A DNA stretch of 64,000 bases, taken from assembly GCA_934133005.1 (NCBI GenBank), contig CAKPAI010000001.1:411993-475992 (forward strand), written 5' to 3'. The notes beneath the pieces were generated by a model. The model was not told where the DNA came from and searched no databases. It saw only the letters and a program-made list of their open reading frames with translations. Position numbers and translations under genes: made by a program. Of the stretch, positions 9,070 to 17,656 are shown one piece after another (the first letter of the stretch is position 1; each line of letters begins with the position of its first letter). Origin of the DNA: an uncultured Clostridia bacterium. Lineage in GTDB: Bacteria; Bacillota; Clostridia; TANB77; CAG-508.

Positions 9070-10305
9070 TTATAATTTTATAATTTCTATTTTATCTCTA
9101 TACACAATTCCAGCAATCTTGTCGCTAATTACTATATTTCTTGCTTCTTGCTTAGTTGTATATTTTTTTATCAGCCATCCATTTGTATCTATAAAATGAA
9201 TTTCCGAACCTAAATTTATTGCAATTTTATTTTTAGCCGTATAAATATTTTTGGCTACTCCTTCAAAAGTATATGTATTTTCTTTTTTGTTTGTACTATT
9301 TAACAATTTTACTTTTGACACTGTTGAAAATAAGCTTTCCGTAGATTCTTCTATTATCATGCTATTATTATTGAAATTTATTGATACAAATGTTGCATTT
9401 CCATTTTCTCCAATATAGCTAGCTAATTTTTCATTTTTTCCATCTTTTATGATGCAAATTTTATTATCATATAAGCATACTAAATTGTTATTATTCTGAT
9501 ATTCTACCTTTAATATTAAATCTCCAGAATCAGCTTTATACGTAAGAATTGTACTGTCACTTACTTTTTTTCTAGCCTTTTCAATATCAATTATTTTTAT
9601 ATTTGATTGAATTATTGTCCCACTTGTATTTAGCTCTGCATAAGCTAAATATTTATTATCTTTTGAAACAGTTGCATCAATTGCTGTATTTGTGGATAAA
9701 TGATTTTTAAAAAGCTCTTCGCCGACTTCATTATACAATATAATAACTGACTTATCTATTGTTCCTGTGACTATCACTGTTGTGTAACCAATCTCGTTTA
9801 CATTTACTTTTTCAATTTGTCCTTCTATTGTCTTGGTCCACTCAATTTTTCCATCTTTTATCATATATAATTTACTTCCATTTTTTTCGGCAAGTACAAA
9901 AAATTCTCCATTTATTGCACTTATTGGCGAGCTTATTTCAACATCCAATTTATTTTCTTCTTTAGCAGATGTATTATATTGATATAATTTCGTGCCATTT
10001 AATATCATTATCTTATTTTGATATGCAAAAATCGTTGACTTATCATAATCATCTAAAAGGATTTTATTTAAACTATTTTCTTCGACTTCCTTTGATAAAA
10101 TGTTCTCATCAATATAAGCTCTTACTTGCTCATTATTTGCATATATAAAATACATTATTATCACAGCTAAAATCAAAACAAAAATTATTGTTACTCCAAC
10201 AATTTTAGCAATATTTATCTTTCTTTTTGGTTCATTCTCACCCGTTTTTTCTATTTTTATTTCATTATTATTTAAATAAATTAAATTATCTTTCTTCATA
10301 GGCAT
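9070..10305 (-). CDS. DUF5711-type membrane-anchored beta-propeller protein
   Basis: 411 residues: a cytoplasmic head of about 35 residues, one membrane helix (about 36-55), then a large outer domain of repeated short beta units ('KNKIMILNGTKLYQYN', 'KDGKIEWTKTIEGQIEKV', 'IDTNGWLIKKYTTKQEARNI') that read as a beta propeller of the WD40/PQQ-like kind. This matches the DUF5711 family of Clostridia. No enzyme motif is visible. It heads a small operon with cvpA. The function is unknown; a scaffold at the membrane is a guess. Confidence 0.75.
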   Translation of the reverse strand: MPMKKDNLIYLNNNEIKIEKTGENEPKRKINIAKIVGVTIIFVLILAVIIMYFIYANNEQVRAYIDENILSKEVEENSLNKILLDDYDKSTIFAYQNKIMILNGTKLYQYNTSAKEENKLDVEISSPISAINGEFFVLAEKNGSKLYMIKDGKIEWTKTIEGQIEKVNVNEIGYTTVIVTGTIDKSVIILYNEVGEELFKNHLSTNTAIDATVSKDNKYLAYAELNTSGTIIQSNIKIIDIEKARKKVSDSTILTYKADSGDLILKVEYQNNNNLVCLYDNKICIIKDGKNEKLASYIGENGNATFVSINFNNNSMIIEESTESLFSTVSKVKLLNSTNKKENTYTFEGVAKNIYTAKNKIAINLGSEIHFIDTNGWLIKKYTTKQEARNIVISDKIAGIVYRDKIEIIKL

Positions 10306-10349
10306 ATATTCTTTCTTTATTATTCGTTATTAGTATACTACAACTTTTT

Positions 10350-11394
10350 TTATTTTACTAGACCTCCATCAATCTTTTTATATGCTATTTTTATTAGTAC
10401 TAGCTGCCAAATGCCAATCATTCCAAATACAGGATATAAAACTTGAACTAAATTACTAAAACCAAAATATGAAACGCCCACTCCTATAATACATAGACCA
10501 ATTGCAATTTTCTTATATGTTCTTCTGTTTTTTATATTTTCCAGAAAGCCATACCCTGCCGATATTGCAGATGTAAGTATAGCAATCACTAAAACAATGG
10601 CATACATTTTTTGTTGTAATTTATCCCTTTCCAATATCTTAATTATTGGTAAATCAAATTGCAAACTATTCGGATAGTTCCACATAGTATTTATTATTCC
10701 AATCGATAATACTAAAATAATTATCATTGTAGCTATGCCTATTTTTTTTGCCATAGTATCATCTTTAATATAGTTGCTTAAAGATACTATTATTGGAATA
10801 AGTATTATATTATTATAACTTGCATACACTATTGCCATTACAATTGCTTCTATTAAATTATTTTCTATGTTTACATTTTCCTTTATTATTTCAATAGGGC
10901 TTTTAGCAATTATGTATACCAATATAACTATAAGAATTGGTATAATTTTTTCATTTATTTTCATTATTCCTTCTATATCATTCAAAAATATTATGTATAT
11001 AATTATCCCCATAACACTACTTGATATTATTATTGGTATTTTAAATTCTTGTTTAAAATAAGAACTAAATCCAGCAACCATTATAAAAAAAGATAGTATT
11101 AAAAATATATTAATTGTATTTTTTAATATTATCTTGTTAAATTTATATGTTCTTTCATTTTTGCATTTTGATATTTCATCTATAAATTTATTGTTTTCCA
11201 TAATGCTATATTTTTTTGAAATTATTATTGTTCTATAAATTGTAACTCCTGTAATTACTGCTGATATAGCAACTCCTAAAATTCCATACTTACCATATTT
11301 TCCAAAAAATAAATATACTTCTTTTCCAGAAGCAAATCCTGCTCCGTATAAAGGTCCCTATTATTATAGACATTACTTTTAAGTATTTTTTCAC
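10350..11394 (-). pseudogene. YkvI-type LeuT-fold transporter gene broken by a one-base frameshift
   Basis: The main intact piece, from an internal ATG at 11201, codes 283 hydrophobic residues with about eight membrane helices. Upstream, in the same frame, the DNA reads 'GPLYGAGFASGKEVYLFFGKYG', the conserved YkvI N-terminus. The proper start, GTG at 11394 with AAGGAG seven bases before it, is in another frame and reaches a stop after about 34 codons. The two frames meet at a GGG (11358-11356), and removing one G restores VKKYLKVMSIII-GPLYGAGFASGKE. So this is a single-base insertion in a short homopolymer, either a real mutation or a sequencing/assembly error. YkvI proteins are putative amino-acid transporters without a proven substrate. 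Confidence 0.8.
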
Positions 11395-11453
11395 AAGACA
11401 TCTCCTTTATTAGATTTATATTATCTTGTTAATACTTTTAGAATGTTAAACAT

Positions 11454-11508
11454 AAAAAAATGAATCCTTCTTGTCAAACTTTCTAGTCTAACAATTGGAT
11501 CCATTTAA
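11454..11508 (-). terminator. Terminator of the Gld-like ABC operon
   Basis: On the minus strand AAATGGATCC...GGATTCATTT forms a long stem (one G-T pair, an inner ACAA/TTGT helix) followed by seven T's. Confidence 0.65.
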
Positions 11509-11516
11509 TATGTTTT

Positions 11517-13010
11517 TTATTTTTTTCTACGTCTTACTTGCCATACTATTATTCCAGCTAATAATACTGCTACTGGTAATGCGATTATTATTATTTTTAT
11601 TATTAAAACTTCTTGTTCTGTTGCTGTAAAAGTATATGTTGTTCCAGTATCTTTTCTAATAGTAACATTATCAGTTCTTTGTGTTAAATATGATACTGAA
11701 TTTATCATTAAGTCTTTGTTATTATAGAATCGTATTCCCATTACTTTACTACTGCTGTTTGAAGTTGTTCCGTTTAAAGTAACTGCTAAATCGCTTACCA
11801 TTATACTATTTGAGTATAATAATAACTCTGAATTTGTTTCTGTTCCATCTTCATTTGTTATTTTTTTTGTAAGTAAAGAACCTAAAACTGCTCCTGATGC
11901 ATCTTCGTCTGAATCGATTCTGCTTGTAGAACTTGTATTGTAGTCTGTTCTTATAAATGCAGAGCTTTTTGCATAAACTAAATTTTCTTTAGTTACTCCT
12001 AAATTTTCTAGTTCGTCATCTGATACAAAATTTATCTTTCCAGATCCCATGAATACTAAGGCTCCATCTGTTGATATATATCTTGTAATTTCAGATTCAC
12101 TATTTATATCTGGAATTATCATATCTGCATATCCATTAATCATGTTTGCAGAATCTTCTTCAAATATTTCACCTTTTGATATACTTACTCCATATTGCTC
12201 TAATATACTATTGAAATTTGGAAGTTCTATTAGTCCAAAATTTGGATCAGCTAATACCATTAGCTTTCCACCTTTTTGAATATATGCTAGTATTTCATTT
12301 TTTTCAAATTCTGTAAAGTCTTCTGAAAGAGTTGTTATTACTAAAACATCACAGTCCTCTGGAATTCCACCATTTACGATTATATTTATATCCTCAACAT
12401 CATTTGCTTCATTTTTTAAATATTCTTGTGCTACAGTATACTCTTCTTTATAATAGGCATGATCTGTTGCAAAATATATTTTAGGTGTTTTTTCTAAATT
12501 TACTGATATAATTGCATTTGTTAGTGATTGTTCTGTTATATCTATGCTTTCATATGTTGAATAATCAACACTATATAAATCAGATACAGTTACTGCTTTT
12601 CTTTGTTCTCCTGCTTCTATTATTATCAAACTCTCTGTAGAACTACCTATTCCGTAACTATTTTGAAGGTCAGGCCTTGTACTTGCATCTGTTAAAACTT
12701 CATATGTTATATGTTCGTTTTGTTTTGAATATAGTTTTGCAAAATCTTCTACTTCTGGATATTCAGACATTCCATATAATATAATTTTAGTATCTTTTTC
12801 TACACTTGCAATTTTATCTTTTGACTCTTGCGATAATGAATATAATTTTTCGCTTGTAAAGTCTATGTCTGCTGGATCAATTTTATCTATTAAAGCATTC
12901 GCACCCACATATATCGCTAATATTAAAACAATTAACAATATCGTAAATGTTGCACTTCTTAGCCATTTGCCTTTCTTTATAAAGGCCTTTAACTTTTCTT
13001 TCACGTTCAT
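11517..13010 (-). CDS. GldG-like auxiliary protein of an ABC-2 exporter
   Basis: 497 residues: an N-terminal membrane helix (about 18-40), a long outer region with 'DFTSEKLYSLSQESKDKI' and 'GGKLMVLADPNFGLIELPNFNSIL' typical of GldG/ABC_transp_aux proteins, and a C-terminal helix before 'WQVRRRKK'. The family sits next to ABC-2 permeases. In gliding Bacteroidetes GldA-F-G are linked to motility; in Firmicutes the cargo is unknown. It starts five bases after the permease gene, so it is third in a three-gene operon. Confidence 0.8.
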   Translation of the reverse strand: MNVKEKLKAFIKKGKWLRSATFTILLIVLILAIYVGANALIDKIDPADIDFTSEKLYSLSQESKDKIASVEKDTKIILYGMSEYPEVEDFAKLYSKQNEHITYEVLTDASTRPDLQNSYGIGSSTESLIIIEAGEQRKAVTVSDLYSVDYSTYESIDITEQSLTNAIISVNLEKTPKIYFATDHAYYKEEYTVAQEYLKNEANDVEDINIIVNGGIPEDCDVLVITTLSEDFTEFEKNEILAYIQKGGKLMVLADPNFGLIELPNFNSILEQYGVSISKGEIFEEDSANMINGYADMIIPDINSESEITRYISTDGALVFMGSGKINFVSDDELENLGVTKENLVYAKSSAFIRTDYNTSSTSRIDSDEDASGAVLGSLLTKKITNEDGTETNSELLLYSNSIMVSDLAVTLNGTTSNSSSKVMGIRFYNNKDLMINSVSYLTQRTDNVTIRKDTGTTYTFTATEQEVLIIKIIIIALPVAVLLAGIIVWQVRRRKK

Positions 13011-13015
13011 TCCTC

Positions 13016-13699
13016 CTATTTCAATAACTTTCTTCTTTTTATAACTATCATTGTCATAACAATAAACATTACTGAAATTAATATTAAGTTTATTGTTTCA
13101 GCAATTGGAAGTTTTCCTGTTATAAATGGATAGAATTGTTCCATTAAACATACTTTTGTGAATGCTGTTGATACATTTGGAGAAAGCCATGTTAATATAA
13201 ATACTCCTATTGTTACTATTGCTGCAATTATTTGATTTTCTGTTAAGCTTGATACGAACATTCCAAATGATATATATGCCATTGATAATAGTAGAAATCC
13301 TAACATTGAAATAGCTACTGCTGATATATCTGGCACTTTAAAATAACAAAGTATTCCAAAATATACAAGTGTACATACTTCAGCAATAATTACTACTAAT
13401 GCTGCTGCAAAAAACTTTCCAAGTGTGATTGCTATACTACTTCTTGGAGAAGTTAATAACAATTGCTCCGTACCATTTTTTCTTTCTTCTGAAAAAGTTC
13501 TCATTGTTAATATTGGTATTATAAATACCACTGTATACATTGCAGAATAGTAAAATACATACTGAAAAGTCGTTGCTCCATTTCGAATTGTTGTTATATA
13601 GAATAATATACTGAACATTGCTAAAAATAAACTAATAAATACATATCCTATTGGTGATAAAAAATAACTTTTAAATTCTTTTTTTAGTATTGCAAACAT
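13016..13699 (-). CDS. ABC-2 type permease (GldF-like)
   Basis: 227 residues, six membrane helices, opening 'MFAILKKEFKSYFLSPIGYVF', the usual GldF/ABC-2 start, with the conserved 'PILTMRTFSEERKNGTEQLLLTSP' loop. The start codon overlaps the stop of the ATPase gene by one base (TAATG), which indicates translational coupling. It would form the membrane channel of the exporter with the ATPase and the GldG-like subunit. Confidence 0.88.
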   Translation of the reverse strand: MFAILKKEFKSYFLSPIGYVFISLFLAMFSILFYITTIRNGATTFQYVFYYSAMYTVVFIIPILTMRTFSEERKNGTEQLLLTSPRSSIAITLGKFFAAALVVIIAEVCTLVYFGILCYFKVPDISAVAISMLGFLLLSMAYISFGMFVSSLTENQIIAAIVTIGVFILTWLSPNVSTAFTKVCLMEQFYPFITGKLPIAETINLILISVMFIVMTMIVIKRRKLLK

Positions 13700-14679
13700 T
13701 ATTTTTCTCCCCCTTCCACGTTTTTTTCTTCTTTTTCATTTATAAGAACCATAAATGCATCTTCTAATGATGATTCTACCTTTTTCAACTCAAATATTGT
13801 TATATCTTTCTTTGGAAGTATATCAAATAATTTTTTACGTATTTCTGTATCATCATTTGAGCTTATTTCATATTGCTTTGTTCCGTCGTCATTATCTTTT
13901 ATAAACTTACATTCTGATATTTCTGGAATTGCATTTTTTATATCCTTCATGTTATCTTTTTTATCTTCAACTGTTATAAGTATAATATTTTTATTTTGAG
14001 TTTTCTTCTCTAAATTCTCAGGGGTATCTATTGCTACAATTTTTCCTTTATTTATTATAATTACTTTTTCACATATTTGACTAACTTCTGATAGAATATG
14101 TGAACTTAGAATTACAGTATGTTTCTTTCCTAGATCTTTTATAAGTTTTCTTATATCGGCTATTTGTTTTGGATCTAGCCCTACTGTTGGTTCGTCTAAA
14201 ATTATTACTTTTGGATCTCCAATTAAGGCTCCTGCAAAACTCACTCTTTGTCTGTAACCTCTAGATAAATTTCTAATTAATTTTTTAGAAACATCTGTTA
14301 AGCCAGTTTCTTCAAGTACTTCATTTACTTTTTCTTTTTTCTCATTTCTTGGCATTCCTTTTAATTCAGCCATATATGTTACAAACTCTTTTACCGTAAG
14401 TTCTGAATATAGTGGAACTCCTTCTGGCATATATCCAATACATTTTTTTGCTTTTAGCGGTTTCTTTTGAATATCATAACCATCTATTATAATAGTCCCT
14501 TCTGTTGGCTCTGTAAAGCCTGTTATCATATTCATTGTTGTACTTTTTCCAGCACCATTTGGTCCTAAAAAGCCAACAACTTCTCCATCATTAACAGTAA
14601 ATGTTATATTATCTACTGCCGTGAAGTTGCCAAATTTTTTTGTGACATTCTTTACTTCTATCACTTGTTTTTCCTCCAA
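13699..14679 (-). CDS. ABC transporter ATP-binding protein (GldA-like)
   Basis: 326 residues. Walker A is 'GPNGAGKST' (about 38-46), the signature is 'LSRGYRQRVSFAGAL', Walker B 'VIILDEPTVGLDP', and the H-loop 'ILSSHILSE'. A C-terminal extension of about 100 residues is typical of ABC-2 ATPases of the GldA/NatA kind. First gene of the operon ATPase-permease-GldG. The transported substrate cannot be read from the sequence. Confidence 0.9.
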   Translation of the reverse strand: MEEKQVIEVKNVTKKFGNFTAVDNITFTVNDGEVVGFLGPNGAGKSTTMNMITGFTEPTEGTIIIDGYDIQKKPLKAKKCIGYMPEGVPLYSELTVKEFVTYMAELKGMPRNEKKEKVNEVLEETGLTDVSKKLIRNLSRGYRQRVSFAGALIGDPKVIILDEPTVGLDPKQIADIRKLIKDLGKKHTVILSSHILSEVSQICEKVIIINKGKIVAIDTPENLEKKTQNKNIILITVEDKKDNMKDIKNAIPEISECKFIKDNDDGTKQYEISSNDDTEIRKKLFDILPKKDITIFELKKVESSLEDAFMVLINEKEEKNVEGGEK

Positions 14680-14793
14680 TCTATTATTTTCCTAAGATTT
14701 TACAAAATTATATTAACACTAGCTTTATTCTTATGCAATATTTTTTATTCATTTCACAAAGAATTCACAATTGCAATTTTACATAATTTTTTA

Positions 14794-14822
14794 TTGATTT
14801 CTCTTCTTATAAGTGATATAAT
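14794..14822 (+). promoter_or_regulatory. Extended -10 promoter of yhbY
   Basis: TTGATT (14794-14799), 17 bases, then TGATATAAT with the -10 box TATAAT at 14817-14822 and the extended TG just before it. Confidence 0.65.
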
Positions 14823-14852
14823 ATTTACATATTTTATGAATGGAGATTTAAG

Positions 14853-15143
14853 ATGACTAGTAAACAACGTGCCTATTTAAGAGGTTTAGCAAATACTATT
14901 ACTCCTATTTTTCAAGTAGGTAAAAATGGTATTTCCGACAATTTAATCGAGCAACTTTCAGACGCTTTAGAAGCTAGAGAACTAATAAAAATAAATGTAC
15001 TTGAAAATTCAGATTTTGAACCTAGAGAATTAGGAAATATTCTTGCAGAAAAAACTAATTCTATATTAGTTCAAACCGTTGGAAATAAAATCACTTTATT
15101 TAAGCAAAGAAAAAAGGACTCAAAAATAATACTACCTCGCTAA
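14853..15143 (+). CDS. yhbY: YhbY/CRM-domain RNA-binding protein
   Basis: 96 residues, almost entirely one CRM domain: 'TSKQRAYLRGLANTITPIFQVGKNGISDNL' with the GxxG-type loop 'VGKNG', then 'LEARELIKINVLENS' and 'TNSILVQTVGNKITLFKQ'. The family associates with pre-50S ribosomes. GGAG lies seven bases before the ATG. Monocistronic: it has its own promoter, and the terminator hairpin begins inside the last codons. Confidence 0.92.
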   Translation: MTSKQRAYLRGLANTITPIFQVGKNGISDNLIEQLSDALEARELIKINVLENSDFEPRELGNILAEKTNSILVQTVGNKITLFKQRKKDSKIILPR

Positions 15144-15162
15144 GAAGTAGTATTATTTTTTT
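15125..15162. terminator. Terminator shared by yhbY and the CmpB-like gene
   Basis: Perfect 11-bp stem AATAATACTAC/GTAGTATTATT (15125-15135 with 15147-15157) then seven T's. The yhbY stop codon lies in the loop. Confidence 0.8.
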
Positions 15163-15901
15163 ATTTTATTAAATCACTAACTAATCTTTTTTCTCCATTA
15201 TTATCTAGCATTTTGAATCTAGGAAATATTTTACTCATGTTTTCATTTGAAAAATTTTGATTCTCAAACTTTTCTATAAAAGTATTATTTGATATATAAT
15301 TTTTTCCATTTAAAGTTTCTTTTACTCTTACTTTATACACAATTATTCCCCAAACTGTGAATAAAATATCTATTATTAAAATTACTAAAATAAAGCAATC
15401 TATTATTAGTTTTATTTTACCACTACATTTAGCTATAATACTATCTATAATTGGTGTGCTAAATATTATCAATACAATAATTACTCCAAATATCGGAATA
15501 TGTATTGTATTTATTCTTTCACTAAAATTTAGTATTGTTCCTGTATAATCCCAAAACTTTATTCCAAACACAGCCTCTAGAATAAAACTTACTAAATATT
15601 CCATTAAAGTACCAATTAACATTCCATAAAAAAATAATTTTATCTTATTGTTTTTATATTTTGATAAAGCTTTAATAACTGTTATAGCTAAAATTCCGTA
15701 TATTGGACAAAGTGGACCTAACACAAATCCCTTATCTGTTATAACAAATCCACAAATAGACTCTATTAATAATCCAATCAAACTAAATACTATTATATAA
15801 ATCAAATTTTTATTCAATTCATTTAACTTTGCAAAATCTCTTTTCTTTGGTATTTTTTTATCATTTTTCTTTTTTTCTACCGTTTTCATTTTTCTCCTCA
15901 A
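15161..15901 (-). CDS. CmpB-like putative ABC transporter permease (PF06541 type)
   Basis: 246 residues with a Lys-rich head and five or six membrane helices. 'GFVLGPLCPIYGILAITVI' and 'LMEYLVSFILEAVFGIKFWDY' are the conserved core of the 'putative ABC transporter permease' family PF06541. There is no ATPase partner nearby, and the name is historical, so transport is not shown. The last 50 residues are hydrophilic. Confidence 0.75.
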   Translation of the reverse strand: MRRKMKTVEKKKNDKKIPKKRDFAKLNELNKNLIYIIVFSLIGLLIESICGFVITDKGFVLGPLCPIYGILAITVIKALSKYKNNKIKLFFYGMLIGTLMEYLVSFILEAVFGIKFWDYTGTILNFSERINTIHIPIFGVIIVLIIFSTPIIDSIIAKCSGKIKLIIDCFILVILIIDILFTVWGIIVYKVRVKETLNGKNYISNNTFIEKFENQNFSNENMSKIFPRFKMLDNNGEKRLVSDLIK

Positions 15902-15999
15902 AATACTATATTTATAAATATATTCACTTTTATTTTTATTTATGACTTATACAGTATAAACTAAATTTAAAATTATTTCAACTTTTTTTGCAAAACCAA

Positions 16000-16028
16000 T
16001 TGACAAATATAACTTTTAGCATTATAAT
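16000..16028 (+). promoter_or_regulatory. Consensus promoter of tRNA-Arg(TCT)
   Basis: TTGACA (16000-16005), 17 bases, TATAAT (16023-16028); the tRNA begins 19 bases later. Both hexamers match the consensus exactly. Confidence 0.85.
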
Positions 16029-16046
16029 TATATCTGCATTTGAAAT

Positions 16047-16123
16047 GGGCCAATAGCTCAGTTGGATAGAGCACACGCCTTCTAAGCGTGGGGTCGGGGG
16101 TTCGAATCCCTCTTGACCCACCA
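16047..16123 (+). tRNA. tRNA-Arg (TCT)
   Basis: Cloverleaf with anticodon TCT in loop CTTCTAA and encoded CCA (16121-16123). The acceptor stem GGGCCAA/TTGACCC has one mismatch, C4 opposite A69. Confidence 0.93.
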
Positions 16124-16155
16124 TTACAGATGTTTTAAAATATCTTACAGAGAAG

Positions 16156-16184
16156 TATTTATGCAAAAGCATAAATATTTTTTT
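16156..16184 (+). terminator. Terminator after tRNA-Arg(TCT)
   Basis: TATTTATGC-AAAA-GCATAAATA stem (16156-16177) followed by a long T-run. Confidence 0.8.
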
Positions 16185-16209
16185 ATTTTGTTAAATAAAT
16201 TTCAAAATT

Positions 16210-16243
16210 AATGAAGTGAGTATTTAAAATTACTCACTTCATT
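16210..16243. other. Perfect 13-bp inverted repeat between tRNA-Arg and ytqA
   Basis: AATGAAGTGAGTA (16210-16222) and TACTCACTTCATT (16231-16243) with an eight-base loop. No T-run follows, so it is not a standard terminator. It lies about 100 bases upstream of the likely -10 box (TATAAT, 16345-16350) of ytqA. Confidence 0.6.
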
Positions 16244-16374
16244 ATGATTTATCTCCTATTTATAATTTTTATTGTGCAAATTTTAACAAATTCATTGTGC
16301 ATTTTTTCAAAAAGTTTATTCTTTTATTATTCTCATATTTGTTGTATAATAACTATGTTAAGGAGTTTTTTATT

Positions 16375-17313
16375 ATGATTGAACGTTACAAACATTTAAA
16401 TACATATTTAAAAGAATTATTTGGAGAACGAACATTAAAAATTTGTATTGATGGCGGTTTTACTTGTCCAAATAGAGATGGAAAATGTGGCACTTCCGGC
16501 TGTATTTTTTGTAGCAGTAAAGGAAGTGGCGAGTTAATAAATTCTGCTCCTAATATTTCAAATCAAATAATACAATATTTTCAAACATATCGTTCCAAAA
16601 GGGCAAATAAGTTTATTGCCTATTTTCAGAATTTTACAAATACATACGACTCAATAGAAAATCTAAAAAAGAAGTACGATTCAGCTTTAATAGATGATAG
16701 AATTGTAGCTTTAAATATTGCTACAAGGCCAGACTGCATTAATGATGATGTTGCAAAACTTATAAGCTCATATATGCCAAAACACAAAGTATTTGTAGAG
16801 CTTGGGCTTCAAACTTCAAATGATAATACAGCTAAAATTATTAATCGTGGATATGAATCCTCAGTATTTACAGATGCTGTTAAAATTTTAAACAAATACA
16901 ATATTCCAGTTATTTGTCACATTATGGTTGGACTTCCAACTGAACAAGAACTTATAAAAGTTGATAATTTTGATGTATTTAAAGCAATAGTAGATACTGT
17001 AAATTTTATAAACAAGCATAATATTTCTGGACTAAAAATTCATTCTACTTACATTGTAAAAAATACCGTTTTAAATAAATTATATGAAGGAAATAAATAC
17101 AAACCAATTACTTATGAAGAATATATGTCAAATCTAACATATATCATAACCCACATAAATCCAGAAATTATCGTTCACAGAATTTCTGCAGATCCACCAA
17201 AAGATTTATTAGTAGCTCCCGAATGGTGTCTGCATAAAAAGTGGGTATTAAATGGACTGGATAAATTGCTTAAAGAATCTGATTTGCACCAAGGAATGTT
17301 TTATGAAATTTAA
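16375..17313 (+). CDS. ytqA: TIGR01212-type radical SAM protein (YtqA/YhcC family)
   Basis: 312 residues. The cluster motif is 'CPNRDGKCGTSGCIFC', giving the widely spaced Cys set of the YtqA/YhcC family, inside 'ICIDGGFTC'. It continues with 'ALNIATRPDCINDDVAKLI', 'VFVELGLQTSNDNTAKIINRGY' and 'HIMVGLPTE', all Elp3-like radical SAM core elements. I start at ATG 16375, which has GGAG nine bases upstream, and not 26 codons earlier. The substrate of the family is not established. A single gene with its own promoter. Confidence 0.9.
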   Translation: MIERYKHLNTYLKELFGERTLKICIDGGFTCPNRDGKCGTSGCIFCSSKGSGELINSAPNISNQIIQYFQTYRSKRANKFIAYFQNFTNTYDSIENLKKKYDSALIDDRIVALNIATRPDCINDDVAKLISSYMPKHKVFVELGLQTSNDNTAKIINRGYESSVFTDAVKILNKYNIPVICHIMVGLPTEQELIKVDNFDVFKAIVDTVNFINKHNISGLKIHSTYIVKNTVLNKLYEGNKYKPITYEEYMSNLTYIITHINPEIIVHRISADPPKDLLVAPEWCLHKKWVLNGLDKLLKESDLHQGMFYEI

Positions 17314-17319
17314 TTTATG

Positions 17320-17363
17320 TTGACTAAATTGGTAAAATATGGTATAATGTGTTTATACCAATT
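17320..17363 (+). promoter_or_regulatory. Consensus promoter with overlapping inverted repeats, before the orphan gene at 17383
   Basis: TTGACT (17320-17325), 17 bases, TATAAT (17343-17348). Two nested inverted repeats overlap it: AATTGGTA/TACCAATT (17327-17334 and 17356-17363) and GGTATAA/TTATACC (17341-17347 and 17353-17359). This geometry would suit a repressor site over the -10 box. Confidence 0.6.
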
Positions 17364-17382
17364 TTGGGAGGTAAAAAAAAGT

Positions 17383-17595
17383 ATGGTCTTGAACGAAATC
17401 GCCTTAACGGCACGGATGCCCCTGGAAAAACAGAGGGCAGAAATCAAACGTTTAAAGGCTTCCCGTCCGAAGGATGTGTTGTTCTTTGCAGTTCCCTGCA
17501 TGAACAATGACGTCATTGAAACACTGCTCAAGATGAGCGGCGTTAAGTATGGCGCTATTACATCCCCGAACATCATCAGATACTATCGCGTTTGA
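17383..17595 (+). CDS. Small orphan protein, G+C-rich relative to the genome
   Basis: 70 residues, MVLNEIALTARMPLEKQRAE..., with a charged first helix ('RMPLEKQRAEIKRLKASRPK') and a more hydrophobic second half ('VLFFAVPCMNNDVIETLLKM', then 'YGAITSPNIIRYYRV'). I do not recognise a family. The codons are far richer in G and C than those of any neighbour. GGGAGG precedes the ATG. The gene has a consensus promoter and a strong terminator of its own, so it forms a closed unit between ytqA and the aminopeptidase gene. An earlier in-frame ATG at 17317 would start before the promoter. Confidence 0.65.
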   Translation: MVLNEIALTARMPLEKQRAEIKRLKASRPKDVLFFAVPCMNNDVIETLLKMSGVKYGAITSPNIIRYYRV

Positions 17596-17618
17596 CGCTT
17601 TAGTATCATAGACCAAAC

Positions 17619-17652
17619 GCCCCAGCCATTTATAACAATGGCTGGGGCGGAT
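17619..17652 (+). terminator. Strong G+C-rich hairpin after the orphan gene
   Basis: Perfect 12-bp stem GCCCCAGCCATT/AATGGCTGGGGC (17619-17630 with 17637-17648). The T-run is short. It ends eight bases before the stop of the convergent aminopeptidase gene and may serve both. Confidence 0.75.
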
Positions 17653-17656
17653 TCTT

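Noticed and set aside
15978..16172. Minus-strand frame with GQEGFEPPTPRLEG over tRNA-Arg(TCT)
   Set aside because: This peptide is the well-known translation of the antisense strand of a tRNA gene; no ribosome site and no gene.
17320..17652. Integron-type gene cassette for the G+C-rich unit
   Set aside because: The unit has its own promoter, no attC-like pairs with conserved ends were seen, and no integrase is present.
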